From Chlorogloeopsis sp. ULAP01 (GTDB lineage: Bacteria; Cyanobacteriota; Cyanobacteriia; Cyanobacteriales; Nostocaceae): a stretch of DNA of 64,000 bases. The stretch spans positions 248,001 through 312,000 of the forward strand of contig NZ_JAUDRH010000008.1 of assembly GCF_030381805.1 (NCBI RefSeq), read 5' to 3'. The notes beneath the pieces were generated by a model, which had not been told where the DNA came from, searched no databases, and saw only the letters and a list, made by a program, of their open reading frames with translations. This document shows positions 43,725 through 53,430 of the stretch, piece after piece. The first letter of the stretch is position 1, and every line of letters starts with the position of its first letter. A program made the position numbers and the translations under genes.

Positions 43725-43900
43725 AATATAAAGTTATAATTAAAGGCAGATGGCAGTAGGTACAAAGCCATTATTAAATAGGTTTGAAAGGTTGGTATTT
43801 TACGTTTAATTTGTTCAGCCACTCAGAAGTTTAAAATTGCATCAATATTTATGTGGTATGGCACTCTTACATAGTAGTCCTAAATTGTTCATGAAAAACA

Positions 43901-43932
43901 AGATCCCCGACTTCTTTGAGGAGTCGGAGATC
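43901..43932. repeat. Hairpin repeat 'agatccccgact' type
   Basis: The inverted repeat agatccccgact ... ggagtcggagatct can form a stem of about 12 pairs. The same type occurs at 50795-50824. It lies 32 bases past the stop of the COP23-domain gene and could work as a terminator, but lacks a U-tract. Confidence 0.55.
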
Positions 43933-43963
43933 TGTGTCATTAATAACTAAATTAAATTATCAA

Positions 43964-44773
43964 TTAGCGGAATCTGTTCGGATTCAAACGATTAGCAGAT
44001 GAAGGGTTTTGAGTAGGAGCTTGAGTGCGAATTGCTACGCCATTTTTGAGTTTGCTGCCGTTACCGCCATCTTTGCGATCTAGGAAAGGTCTAAGGTCAA
44101 TCGGATCGCGAGATGCGCGAGTGCGGTTGTTATTAACGCTATTACTGCCATTACCCAACAGTGTTCTACCCATATTGTATATTTCTTGAACCCCGTTACC
44201 ATTACTACGACTGGTAAATGTGTTTACACCTATGGTTGTTTGTCCACTGTCAGCACTAATGAGATTTTGGAATACACTATCACGTACAGCGTAGGCATCA
44301 TATCCAGGAGGTACTGTTAATACAAGGCGGCAGGCTGGGTTTGCCTCAGTAGTAACACAGAGTACGTTATATCCATTTAAGGTAGATGTACGGAGTTCTG
44401 TCAAGCCGTCAGGACGATAGGTTTCCAAACGTTCAGCTATTGTTGCACAGCGTTTATATGCATCCCAGCCACCACCCAAAGCGCGGGGAGTTGCCCAAGC
44501 GAAGAATTGCCCTGATTGACTTTCGGGTTGGTACATAACAGTATATTGACCGTTATAATTCTGGCAGCTAAACCGGGTTCCAGGATCAATTGTTGTTGAG
44601 GAGTTGTTGATTGTTGTTGTGGTTGATGTGTTGGTTGTTGTTGATGTCCCGTTGCCTGGTACTGTTGGTACTACAACATCATCGGCTCTTTGGGCGAAAA
44701 CAGTAGAATTACTTAAAGCCAGGGATAAACCAAGACTACTCAATAAAACCAATTTTAGGGGCTGTAATTTCAT
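43964..44773 (-). CDS. Exported COP23-domain protein
   Basis: The product is 269 residues. A signal peptide (MKLQPLKLVLLSSLGLSLALSNSTVFA) is followed by a Thr/Asn-rich linker (TSTTTNTSTTTTINNSSTT). The COP23 domain follows at about 68-165: FSCQNYNGQYTVMYQPES, FFAWATPRALGGGWDAYKRC, RLETYRPDGL and CRLVLTVPPG. Four Cys residues in this domain probably form disulfides, fitting an exported protein. The C-terminal 90 residues are Asn/Arg-rich and look disordered. COP23 was first described as a circadian-oscillating membrane polypeptide in cyanobacteria; its function is unknown. The M48 protease gene is just upstream on the same strand. Confidence 0.85.
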   Translation of the reverse strand: MKLQPLKLVLLSSLGLSLALSNSTVFAQRADDVVVPTVPGNGTSTTTNTSTTTTINNSSTTIDPGTRFSCQNYNGQYTVMYQPESQSGQFFAWATPRALGGGWDAYKRCATIAERLETYRPDGLTELRTSTLNGYNVLCVTTEANPACRLVLTVPPGYDAYAVRDSVFQNLISADSGQTTIGVNTFTSRSNGNGVQEIYNMGRTLLGNGSNSVNNNRTRASRDPIDLRPFLDRKDGGNGSKLKNGVAIRTQAPTQNPSSANRLNPNRFR

Positions 44774-44842
44774 AAACTATCCTGATACAAGAATTCAGTA
44801 GGGAGTTGTTAGTTCTTGTGACGAAGAGTTTGTAATTTTGAT

Positions 44843-46384
44843 TCAGCGATCGCGTTTCTTTTTTTCTGCTTGTTCTTTTTTGTCTTTGATAACTTGTTTT
44901 GCCTTTGCTTGCATTTCAATGTGGCGTGCTACGCCTTCGTAAGTATAGCGATTGTAGTTGTTGGTTATAATCATTTCTTCGAGGTAGCGTACTCGCTCAT
45001 CACCACCTGGATGAGACGATAACCAACTAGGGGGAGCATTTTTTTGTTGCTTGTCTAATGTCACCATCAAGTTACGCAAACCATCGGCGGCGTAACCACT
45101 GGCAACAATTAGGCGTGTGCCAAGTGTATCTGCCTGACGTTCCATGTCGCGACTGTAACTTAAAGCAAATAATTGACCGATAGTGCCACCAAGGGGAAGA
45201 TACTGAGTAAGATTACCAATTAAGTTTCCTTGGGTGACTAATTGAAAGCCGTGGGAGAGAACAACGTGAGATAATTCATGGCCGAGTAATCCTGCCAATT
45301 CTGCCTCAGAGTTGGTTTTAGCGATCGCCCCTGCATTAATAAAGATTTTGCCTCCAGGTAGTGCGAAGGCGTTTAGTTCCTCGTAGGGAATCACAAAAAA
45401 CTCGTATTTAAATTCATCTCGCCCAGCAACTTTGGCTAGTTTTTGTCCGATTTCATTGACATATACTGAAAGCGTTTCGTCTTTGACTACACTGAGTTGT
45501 TTTTTTGCCTGTTTTGCGACTGCCTCACCTACAGATTCTTCGCCTTGCAAGAGCATAATTGTGGAGTCAAGAGCAGAAAAAGGGCCGATTAAACTACCAG
45601 TCACAGCATATCCTAAAACACCAGTAATAATGTTAGCGATCGTATTGCCCCGAACTTCCGATCGTATATGAGATTTATAACGCTTAAGATGTTTGTCTGC
45701 CAGTTTGTTAAATTCAGGCGCTTGCGGATCGTTGGGATTAAGAATCGCAAACTGCCGTGCCGCTAAAGAAGCTTCCATCCATTTTTTTGTCTCTGCCAGG
45801 GTTGCAACTCTGGTTTTAATTAAATCTGCTTGATTAGGGTAAAGTGTTGTCGCTCGCTCTAATATTTCTAAAGCTTTTTTCTGATCACCGTATTCTTTGA
45901 GAACTTCCGCATATTTAATTTGCCCAGGAATAAATTCTGGATATTGCTCTGTTAACAGTTGCAGCGCTACTAACGTTCTAGTTTGCATTTTATTAGCGAT
46001 GCCGGCTTCGGCTTCTCGCCAATAGACTTTACCCGCAGGGGATAGTTGGGTTAAATCGGCGATCGCTGCTTTGGCTTGTGGTGTTTGAGATGCTTTTGTA
46101 AAAGGCTGTTTTAGTTCGCGATATAATTTCTCTGCTGCAACATAGTCTCCTGCCAAATAAAGCTTATCTGCTTCTATAAATTTTTGTTGGCGAGCAATTT
46201 CTTCAGCACTAAGTGCGGCTTCTGGCGAGGCATTCTCATTGGGGGCGGGTATTACTGCTGTTTGATGAGGTTCTTGGGCGGGAGATGGTGCTATGGGTTG
46301 TGTCAGGATAATCAAAATAGATGTCCCAACTGCCAGTATTACCCAAATCAAGGCTAAAAACAGTGACTTCCAGCGTCTTTTCAT
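44843..46384 (-). CDS. M48 family metalloprotease with TPR-like region
   Basis: The product is 513 residues. One N-terminal membrane segment or signal anchor (about 6-27) is followed by TPR-like helices (about 65-230; AEKLYRELKQPF, ALEILERATTLYPNQADLI). The peptidase domain (about 300-470) carries the zinc motif HELSH in LLGHELSHVVLSHG, and the third ligand in the motif SRDMERQADTLG. The topology puts the protease in the periplasm, like BepA, which assembles or degrades outer-membrane proteins. The order (TPR before the peptidase) is the reverse of BepA. A Lys/Glu-rich tail ends the protein. It is upstream of the COP23 gene. Confidence 0.92.
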   Translation of the reverse strand: MKRRWKSLFLALIWVILAVGTSILIILTQPIAPSPAQEPHQTAVIPAPNENASPEAALSAEEIARQQKFIEADKLYLAGDYVAAEKLYRELKQPFTKASQTPQAKAAIADLTQLSPAGKVYWREAEAGIANKMQTRTLVALQLLTEQYPEFIPGQIKYAEVLKEYGDQKKALEILERATTLYPNQADLIKTRVATLAETKKWMEASLAARQFAILNPNDPQAPEFNKLADKHLKRYKSHIRSEVRGNTIANIITGVLGYAVTGSLIGPFSALDSTIMLLQGEESVGEAVAKQAKKQLSVVKDETLSVYVNEIGQKLAKVAGRDEFKYEFFVIPYEELNAFALPGGKIFINAGAIAKTNSEAELAGLLGHELSHVVLSHGFQLVTQGNLIGNLTQYLPLGGTIGQLFALSYSRDMERQADTLGTRLIVASGYAADGLRNLMVTLDKQQKNAPPSWLSSHPGGDERVRYLEEMIITNNYNRYTYEGVARHIEMQAKAKQVIKDKKEQAEKKKRDR

Positions 46385-46554
46385 GAGTGGCTTCCTCTAG
46401 AAAAAGCTCTTTTATCAATGTATAGCCCAGAGCGATCGCTATTATGAGAGCAAGTTCCCTAACTAATCTTCATTTTGACATTGAGGAATTTTATGCGATC
46501 GTGCGATCGCAATGCTTTTGGTTCTACTGTGCCTAAATCTAAAATCGTGAATTT

Positions 46555-48348
46555 TCATGCAATAACTGCTACTACCCGAAAACCAACACTGATGAAACAA
46601 GAATTCGGTACTTTGTTAAGGCGAGTGGCGCTACGGGAGTTATTTGCTTCGCAGTACCAAGAGCCACCCCGTAACAAGTTAAAATCAGCAAAAATTCGTC
46701 TAAAAAAACTTTGAGTTAACCAGGCGCTGCCATCAGCAGGCGCATTTTGATAATTATCATGCCAGTAATCTTGACACCATTCCCAAACGTTCCCATGCAT
46801 ATCGTATAATCCAAAAGCATTGGCTGGGAAACTGCCTACGAGTGTTGTTTCATTACAATAGTTTCCTTTCGGATTTCCGTAGAAGTTTGCTAACTCAGTG
46901 GTAATGGTTTCACCAAAATGAAAAGGTGTAGTTGTGCCTGCGCGACAAGCATATTCCCATTCTGCTTCAGTGGGTAGTCTATAAGTTTTGCCTGTTTTTT
47001 GTGAAAGTCGCTTACAGAAAGTTACAGCATCATTCCAAGATACGGATTCTACTGGACGCTTTGCCCCTTTAAAGCGTGAGGGATTATTTTCCATTACAGC
47101 TTTCCATTGTTCTTGGGTGATGGGATATTTACCCATAAAGAAAGGTTTCACGCTTACTCTATGTTGTGGTTTTTCAGAATTTTTACCCTCTCCGTGGGTT
47201 GAACCCATCATGAAAGTACCACCTGGTATCTGCACCATTTCCAAAATTACGCCTTTACCCAAGTTTTCAGCAAAAAATTGTGCTTGACTGCGGTTACGGC
47301 TAATTTCTCTACCACCCATGTCTACTTTCACCACCTCAAAGTCAAATGTTTGTAACTTGAGATTTGATGAGGGTACTTGTGGTTCAATAGGTTGGGGAAT
47401 TGCAAAAATGGTTGGGTCAACAGAAGATGTGGTAGCATTCAAATCTCTTAATACTTCTGCTGCTGATTGATATCTTTCCTTGACAAAGTGTTTCAGCAAC
47501 TTATCTAGAATTGCCTCCAAATTTTCACTAATTTTTACCCCTTGTTCATTTAAAATTTCTCGCCACAACCACTTAGCATTTACGACATCATAAAGAGGAT
47601 CGTGAAGATTACCATAAGCATCTTGGGCTGGTAAACATCGAGTTAAAAGTCTTACACAAGTCGCACCCAAAGCATATAAATCACTCGCTGGAGTGGCATA
47701 TCCTGCCATTTGTTCGCTGGGTGCATAACCAATTGTAAAAATTCCCGTCCCCTGCCTAGCTAAACTAGTTTGCGTTACCTGCTTCGCACCGCCAAAGTCA
47801 ATTAACACCAACTTGTTATCACTTTTTCTGCGAATAATATTTTCTGGTTTAATATCCCTGTGAATCACATTATGCTCATGAACAAATTGCAAAACAGGCA
47901 ATAAATCAGCTAAGACTTCCCGAATTTGTGTTTCACTAAATGCCTGATGCTTCAGTTGTGTTAATAAAGTTTCTCCTTCTATAAATTCTTGCACCAAATA
48001 CAAACTAGAACCTTGTTCAAAGTAGGCAAGTAACCTGGGTATTTGAGAATGATTTTCTCCCAGTTCAAACAGACGTTTTGCTTCTTCCTTAAACAGTTCT
48101 GCGGCTTTGGTGCGTGCTGCTGTACCTTGCACTTGTGGGAAAAATTGCTTAATTACGCAAGCAGCATCTAATCTATCTATATCTTCTGCTAGATAAGTTT
48201 TGCCAAACCCACCTTCCCCTATCACTATCTGAACCCGAAAGCGATTCCTGAGAACATTACCAAAGTTACTGCTACCACAACTAATGCAAAACCTGTTTCC
48301 GTCAGGGTTAAAAGGATTTGAGCAATTGGGGTTTTGGCAGACTTGCAT
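46555..48348 (-). CDS. Serine/threonine kinase fused to a formylglycine-generating-enzyme-like domain
   Basis: The product is 597 residues. A zinc-ribbon-like N-terminus (CQNPNCSNPF...FCISCG) precedes the kinase (about 33-300) with glycine loop GEGGFGKTYLAED, catalytic Lys in CVIKQF, HRDIKPENI and DFGGAKQ. The C-terminal FGE/SUMF1-like domain (about 370-597) has PGGTFMMGSTHGEGKNSEKP, WNDAVTFCKRLSQKTGKTYRLPTEAEWEYACRAG, GNVWEWCQDYW and LRGGSWYCEANNSRSATR. Such fusions are typical of filamentous cyanobacteria. The true FGE active-site Cys pair is not evident, so the domain may bind rather than oxidise. No transmembrane segment is seen. Targets are unknown. Confidence 0.93.
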   Translation of the reverse strand: MQVCQNPNCSNPFNPDGNRFCISCGSSNFGNVLRNRFRVQIVIGEGGFGKTYLAEDIDRLDAACVIKQFFPQVQGTAARTKAAELFKEEAKRLFELGENHSQIPRLLAYFEQGSSLYLVQEFIEGETLLTQLKHQAFSETQIREVLADLLPVLQFVHEHNVIHRDIKPENIIRRKSDNKLVLIDFGGAKQVTQTSLARQGTGIFTIGYAPSEQMAGYATPASDLYALGATCVRLLTRCLPAQDAYGNLHDPLYDVVNAKWLWREILNEQGVKISENLEAILDKLLKHFVKERYQSAAEVLRDLNATTSSVDPTIFAIPQPIEPQVPSSNLKLQTFDFEVVKVDMGGREISRNRSQAQFFAENLGKGVILEMVQIPGGTFMMGSTHGEGKNSEKPQHRVSVKPFFMGKYPITQEQWKAVMENNPSRFKGAKRPVESVSWNDAVTFCKRLSQKTGKTYRLPTEAEWEYACRAGTTTPFHFGETITTELANFYGNPKGNYCNETTLVGSFPANAFGLYDMHGNVWEWCQDYWHDNYQNAPADGSAWLTQSFFRRIFADFNLLRGGSWYCEANNSRSATRLNKVPNSCFISVGFRVVAVIA

Positions 48349-48634
48349 AACCTTAGGCTTTTACAGGTTTCTAACCTTAAATTAGCGTGAATATACTGAT
48401 TTTTTAGAGACTTGTTTAAAAAATTTGAAATAGGGTGGGTTATTGCTTCTCGTCACGCACCACTGCATCCGACAGCTTCCCAGCATCAAAATCAATTGGC
48501 ATCGATGCAAAGCCTAATTCATTTTTCTGTTTCGACGATCGCATTTACACTCCAGCGATCAGCTGATGGTTTCAATGGATGGTGATGTTAATCTACACAT
48601 TCACTGTTACTAATTGAAATTGAAATAAACTACG

Positions 48635-50341
48635 TTACTCTTTCACAGGCGTAGATGGCACTATCAATTGATTATCTTTCTCAATTATAGGTTTAGATGG
48701 CACTATAAATTGTTTACTTTGTTCCTCAATTACAGGTGTAGACGGCACCATCAATTGATTATTTTTCTCCTCAGTTACAGGTGTGGGTGATACCATCATC
48801 ATTTGACGATTATCCTCAACAGCAGGTGTGGATAGTTTGGTATTGTCTTCATTTTCTGATTCAGAGGAGCATGATGAATTGCTATTATCTTCGATTGCAG
48901 GAGTGCATGGCTTAACGCTGTCTTCAAATACGGGAGCTGATGGCTTGTTAGTGTTTTCACTTTCTGATTCTGAGGAACATGATGAATTGGTATTGTCCTC
49001 AATTGCAGGGGTGCATGGTTTAATGTTGTCTTCGATCGCGGGAGTGGATGGCTGAGTGTTATCCTCGCTCAGGGGAGTAGATGGCTTGTTAGTATTTTCT
49101 TCAATTGCAGGAGTAGATGGCTTTGTTTTAATTGCAGGAGTGGATGGGGATGGCTTCGTCTTATATTCAATTTCAGGAGTGAATGACTCAATTGGAGTTT
49201 GGTTCAATGGCTCCTGAAACAACGGTGTTGATGGCACACTATTAAAGTTTGGTTTTCTGCGGTAACTAGCTGGTGTTGATGATGGAGTTATGGGCTTGAT
49301 TTTGACATCTTTAACAGTTGGGCTTGTAGTTTGAGTTGGTTTATTGCCTCTAAAACTAAATTGAAAAAAACGTCCTCCAAAAATTGCGACACCTAATCCA
49401 ACCACCATAACACTGAGTAATCCCAGAATTGGAATAATTTGAGAATTGGGCAAATCAGACGATGGTTCATACGATACTTTTTGTCTTGGCGGGGGTGTTC
49501 GTCCGATTGTTGTTGGTGGCAATGCCCATTGTAGAGCTTCTAGAACTTGTGTTGCCGTTTGGTAGCGCTGACTAAAGTTATAGCGCACCATTCTAGTTAA
49601 AACGTTCGCCAATTGATCACTAACATGTACCAAAGGACGCCAAATCACTTCTCCGGTAGTTGGATCGATTGGCATTTTACGCGGTACCACACCTGTCAAG
49701 GCTTGAATTGCGATGATTCCGACTGCATAAATATCGCTACACAGTCTGGGGTTTCCATTGGCTTGTTCATTTGGTATGTAGCCAGGGGTACCAATAACGA
49801 TAGTGGAAGTTACTTCCCCATAAATGCTTGTTGCTAAACTTTTGATTTGTTTGACAGAACCAAAATCAATCAGTACAATTCTGCCATCTTGACGACGCAT
49901 GATGTTTTGCAGCTTCAGATCCCGGTGAATGACATTGTGTTCGTGGACAACTGCTAAAACTTCCAAAATTTCCTGTAGGAGTTTAATCACCTCTGTTTCA
50001 CTTAGCTGTCTGCCTGTAGTGATTTCGGTGGTTAAGTCATGCCCATCAACATATTCCTGCACCAAATAAAATTCGCCATTTTCTTCAAAATGGGCTAAAA
50101 GTTCGGGAATTTGGTCGTGGTGCTTCCCTAGACGATATAAAACTTCTGCTTCCTGGTTAAATAGCCTTTTAGCAATCTGTAATATTTCTGGATTAGAGTT
50201 TCGAGTCACCAAATGTTTAACAACACATTTGGGATAGCTGGGTAAGTCCATATCTTCAGCAAGATAGGTGTCACTAAATCCACCAGTTCCTAACTTAGTA
50301 AGGACTTTGTAGCGGTTGCGAAGAATTGTGCCGAAGAGCAT
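48635..50341 (-). CDS. Serine/threonine kinase with one membrane segment and a repetitive acidic tail
   Basis: I start at the ATG at 50341 (MLFGTILRNRYKVLTKLGTG), as is usual in this family, not at 50404. The product is 568 residues. The kinase (about 10-275) has GTGGFSDTYLAED, Lys in CVVKHL, HRDLKLQNIM and DFGSVKQ. A membrane segment at about 305-325 (IIPILGLLSVMVVGLGVAIFGG) puts the tail outside the membrane. The tail (about 365-568) contains more than ten copies of a (S/C)TPAIEDN-like unit and two SSCSSESE blocks. It resembles a stalk or a peptidoglycan-facing linker and is likely variable between strains. It stands alone next to the kinase-FGE gene. Confidence 0.92.
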   Translation of the reverse strand: MLFGTILRNRYKVLTKLGTGGFSDTYLAEDMDLPSYPKCVVKHLVTRNSNPEILQIAKRLFNQEAEVLYRLGKHHDQIPELLAHFEENGEFYLVQEYVDGHDLTTEITTGRQLSETEVIKLLQEILEVLAVVHEHNVIHRDLKLQNIMRRQDGRIVLIDFGSVKQIKSLATSIYGEVTSTIVIGTPGYIPNEQANGNPRLCSDIYAVGIIAIQALTGVVPRKMPIDPTTGEVIWRPLVHVSDQLANVLTRMVRYNFSQRYQTATQVLEALQWALPPTTIGRTPPPRQKVSYEPSSDLPNSQIIPILGLLSVMVVGLGVAIFGGRFFQFSFRGNKPTQTTSPTVKDVKIKPITPSSTPASYRRKPNFNSVPSTPLFQEPLNQTPIESFTPEIEYKTKPSPSTPAIKTKPSTPAIEENTNKPSTPLSEDNTQPSTPAIEDNIKPCTPAIEDNTNSSCSSESESENTNKPSAPVFEDSVKPCTPAIEDNSNSSCSSESENEDNTKLSTPAVEDNRQMMMVSPTPVTEEKNNQLMVPSTPVIEEQSKQFIVPSKPIIEKDNQLIVPSTPVKE

Positions 50342-50794
50342 TAGCTTTACCTGCCAGCAGATTGAATGCCCTCTGTTAGGCGAGAACTCTATTAATTTTG
50401 CCAAAAAATGCTCCGAAATGAAGTTTTACTTTCAGAAAAACATTGAAATTTTTCTTGGATAACAATAGATTATTATTTAGGATAGTACTAATTTGCTGTT
50501 CTAAAAGCTTTGTAAATCAGTAATTACACGATATTTTTTTCTAAGAGTTTAATTAAAATTTATCCCAGAATTTTACGTTTTTCTGACAATAAACCGTACT
50601 TTTGCAGTCAGCGCCAATTTAAGTGGCGGTAAAGATTAGTTTTAGTTTTTACAGTCAATAAGATTTAAAGGTTGCTTTATAAACCCAGGGTTTTGTTGCA
50701 AAATCCTGTCTTTATATGGGTGTATTCATTGTCGCATAGCGTAACACACCACCCTAGTAGTCCGCCACGCAAATTATGGGGGGAAAGGTTATGG

Positions 50795-50824
50795 ATCCCC
50801 GACTTTTTTAAAAAAGTTGGGGAT
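50795..50824. repeat. Palindromic repeat 'atccccgactttttt' type
   Basis: The stretch atccccgacttttttaaaa and its complement form a perfect stem of 15 bases per arm, with no loop. It is related to 43901-43932. It lies in the 570-base gap 50342-50911 between the kinase gene and aspS. That gap also holds two 'gtgtgtt' / 'cgcacca' elements (50735-50760 and 50868-50905) that look like other dispersed repeats, and no gene. Confidence 0.6.
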
Positions 50825-50911
50825 ATGAACACCTGCGACCTGTCAAAATCAATGTGATGGAGTTGTAGGGTGTGTTGTCCCGTAGCGAAACGCACCATTC
50901 TAGTGGTGTGA

Positions 50912-52696
50912 CTAGGATTTAGGCTTATATGTTGAAGTAACGTGCAACTCTTTGAGTTGCTTGGCATCTACGCCCGAAGGCGCATCTGTGAGCAAGCAAC
51001 GAGCTTGTTGTGTCTTTGGAAAAGCAATTACATCCCGAATCGATTCTTCGTTAGCTAGCAACATCACCAATCGATCTAAGCCGTAAGCAATGCCACCATG
51101 AGGCGGAGTACCGTATTCAAATGCTTCCAAGAGAAAACCAAATTTATTCTTTGCCTCCTCTGGGGATAGCCCGATCGCTTCAAATACTTGCTCTTGAATT
51201 TCCCGTTGATAAATCCGCAAACTACCACCACCAACTTCAAAGCCATTAAATACCAAATCGTAAGCTTGGGCGCGGGCAGTCTTTAAATCGTTCAAATCAT
51301 CAGGATGAGGTGCAGTAAATGGGTGATGCAGCGCTTCTAGACGCTTTTCGTCTGCATTCCACTCAAACATCGGAAAATCCTTAATCCAAAGCAAGTTAAT
51401 CTTGTCTGGATCGATTAACTTAAACTCTCTAGCTGTAAACTGACGTAATCTGTCTAAAGTCTTATTGACAGTAGCGGCATCTCCAGCACCAAATAATAAC
51501 AAATAGCCTGGTTTAGCATCCGTGCGACGCAGAATTTCTTGCTTTTGTTCTGCGCTCAAATTATCTTTAATTGCACCAATAGTGTCAATTTCTCCATCAT
51601 CCCTAACGCGGATGTAAGCTAAACCTTTAGCACCAGCTTCATTAGCTTCTTTAAAAATATCGCCGCCTGGCTTGATACGAACATTAGAAATTACATCACC
51701 ATCGGGAATAGGCAAAATTTTAACAATTCCCCCACTACCAACTGCATCGCGAAAAACTTTAAAACCACAGTCTTTGACTATATCCGAAACATTAACTAGT
51801 TCTAAGCCATAGCGTGTATCAGGTTTATCACTCCCGTAGCGTTCCATCGCTTCTGCATAGGTAAGGTGAGGAAAGGGAAACTGTAACTCAATCCCTTTAA
51901 CTGTTTTGAAGATATAGCCAACTAGCTTTTCGTTCAGTTCGATAATTTGCTCTTGGGACATGAAGCTCATTTCCATGTCTAATTGAGTAAATTCCGGTTG
52001 TCTGTCGGCGCGTAAATCTTCGTCACGGAAACAACGGGCAATTTGATAGTATCTGTCAAAACCGGATACCATCAGCAGTTGTTTAAATAGCTGAGGAGAT
52101 TGCGGCAAAGCAAACCACTCACCAGGGTTGACGCGGCTAGGAACCAAGTAATCTCGCGCACCTTCGGGAGTAGAACGGGTAAGAACGGGAGTTTCGACTT
52201 CAACAAAATTTTCTACATCTTCTAGGTAACGACGCATAGCTTTCACTACTTGATGGCGTAGTAGCAAATTCTGCGCCATGCGCTCGCGCCGCAAATCCAG
52301 ATAACGATACTTCAATCGTAAATCTTCCCGTACTGGATCTGTCTCAGCAGTAGAAACTTGGAAAGGTAATTGCTTGCGAACAGCGTTAAGCAAGTCAATT
52401 TGCTCCGCGTAAATTTCGACTTCGCCTGTAGGTATGCGGGGGTTGAGGGATTCTTCGGGACGTTGTGATACCCTACCTGTTACTTTGATTACGTATTCAT
52501 TGCGCAGGGTATTTGCTTCATTGTACGAATCCGGAGTGCGTTGCGGATCGCTGACAATTTGGACAATACCAGAGCGATCGCGTAAATCTAAAAATATCAC
52601 ACCCCCATGATCGCGGCGACGGTCTACCCATCCGTACAAGGTGACAGTTGCTCCAATGTGTTCTTTTCGGAGTTCGCCGCAATAGTCAGTTCGCAT
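50912..52696 (-). CDS. aspS: Aspartyl-tRNA synthetase
   Basis: The product is 594 residues, normal for bacterial AspRS. Domains: N-terminal OB fold (1-110; GWVDRRRDHGGVIFLDLRDRSGIVQIV), class II catalytic core with motif 2 (CFRDEDLRADRQPEFTQLDMEMSF) at about 215-240, a GAD insertion (about 300-405; SGGIVKILPIPDGD), and motif 3 (GIAYGLDRLVMLLANEESIRDVIAFPKTQ) at about 530-558. The enzyme is cytosolic and charges tRNA-Asp. Whether it also charges tRNA-Asn cannot be told by eye. A short-repeat-rich gap follows upstream. Confidence 0.97.
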   Translation of the reverse strand: MRTDYCGELRKEHIGATVTLYGWVDRRRDHGGVIFLDLRDRSGIVQIVSDPQRTPDSYNEANTLRNEYVIKVTGRVSQRPEESLNPRIPTGEVEIYAEQIDLLNAVRKQLPFQVSTAETDPVREDLRLKYRYLDLRRERMAQNLLLRHQVVKAMRRYLEDVENFVEVETPVLTRSTPEGARDYLVPSRVNPGEWFALPQSPQLFKQLLMVSGFDRYYQIARCFRDEDLRADRQPEFTQLDMEMSFMSQEQIIELNEKLVGYIFKTVKGIELQFPFPHLTYAEAMERYGSDKPDTRYGLELVNVSDIVKDCGFKVFRDAVGSGGIVKILPIPDGDVISNVRIKPGGDIFKEANEAGAKGLAYIRVRDDGEIDTIGAIKDNLSAEQKQEILRRTDAKPGYLLLFGAGDAATVNKTLDRLRQFTAREFKLIDPDKINLLWIKDFPMFEWNADEKRLEALHHPFTAPHPDDLNDLKTARAQAYDLVFNGFEVGGGSLRIYQREIQEQVFEAIGLSPEEAKNKFGFLLEAFEYGTPPHGGIAYGLDRLVMLLANEESIRDVIAFPKTQQARCLLTDAPSGVDAKQLKELHVTSTYKPKS

Positions 52697-52842
52697 AGTT
52701 GTTAGTTCTGAGTTACAAGGCTAGAGAAAGTTCAGTAAATGTCAAACTTTCTAATTATCTAGCATCATTTGCAATTCTAGTAATTCCAGTTAAATAAAAA
52801 TTAGGGATAGGGGATAGGGGCTAGGAATAAAGAAGCCTTAAT

Positions 52843-52902
52843 ACCCAATCCCCAATGCCCAATGCCCAATCCCCAATGCCCAATGCCCAATCCCCAATGC
52901 CC
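52843..52902. repeat. Short tandem repeat (cccaatg / cccaatc type)
   Basis: The heptamers cccaatc, cccaatg and relatives follow one another about eight times. Such heptanucleotide arrays are typical of Nostocales intergenic DNA. They lie just before the end of the 139-residue gene below. Confidence 0.85.
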
Positions 52903-52904
52903 AT

Positions 52905-53324
52905 TTATTGTGGGCGAGGAGCGTTGAATGCTTCCCAAGCGGCTTTCGCGGCATCTTGAGCGCGATCGCCGAATTCTGTGAGTTCTTTCATCAACAAGTG
53001 CCAGTTTTTCTCGGCTTCTTGCTGCAATGAGAGCCAGGAATTTTCAATGCGATCGCGCTCAATTAGTTTTTCGCCTTCAATCGCTTGGCGCGCCCGACGT
53101 ACCGCATTTAAATAAGTTTCACGAGTGAGTGTTCCTGCTGATTCTGCCTCAGCTTGAGCACGTCTTTTGAGTGCTTCAATCAGTTCTTTGGTTTCATGTT
53201 TAATTTCATCAGTTTCGCCAGCCATCTCAGTTTCTACCATTTCATTGGTTTGAGGACTGACTTGAACGACTACTACGCTTTCTTCAACAACAAAATTTTC
53301 TTCATTATTGGGATTGTAAGTCAT
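52905..53324 (-). CDS. Conserved helical protein of unknown function
   Basis: The product is 139 residues, acidic and mainly helical. The N-terminal 45 residues look disordered (EENFVVEESVVVVQVSPQTNE). Then come helices DEIKHETKELIEALKRRAQAEAES, ETYLNAVRRARQAIEGEKLI and WHLLMKELTEFGDRAQDAAKAAWEAF. I recognise the pattern from cyanobacterial genomes without a named function. It has no signal peptide or membrane segment. It lies between aspS and the htpX-like gene, separated by short repeats on both sides, so it is probably transcribed alone. Confidence 0.7.
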   Translation of the reverse strand: MTYNPNNEENFVVEESVVVVQVSPQTNEMVETEMAGETDEIKHETKELIEALKRRAQAEAESAGTLTRETYLNAVRRARQAIEGEKLIERDRIENSWLSLQQEAEKNWHLLMKELTEFGDRAQDAAKAAWEAFNAPRPQ

Positions 53325-53355
53325 AGTTAAACCTCCTGTTGTGCTAGTTGAAAAA

Positions 53356-53428
53356 TTGGGGATTAGGGATCGGGGATTGGGTATTAAAATTTCTTCCTAA
53401 TCCCTGTCCCCTGTCCCCTGTCACCTAT
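53356..53428. repeat. Short tandem repeats (ccctgtc / ggggatt type)
   Basis: Stretches such as 'gggattagggatcggggatt' and 'ccctgtcccctgtcccctgt' lie between the 139-residue gene and the htpX-like gene. The second unit also occurs at 54963-54984 and, inside a gene, at 56580-56612. Confidence 0.75.
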
Positions 53429-53430
53429 CC

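Noticed and set aside
48799..49055. Open frames opposite and out of phase to the kinase tail
   Set aside because: They arise from the repetitive coding DNA of the tail.
52843..52902. Possible CRISPR or binding-site array
   Set aside because: It consists of seven-base tandem repeats typical of Nostocales intergenic DNA.
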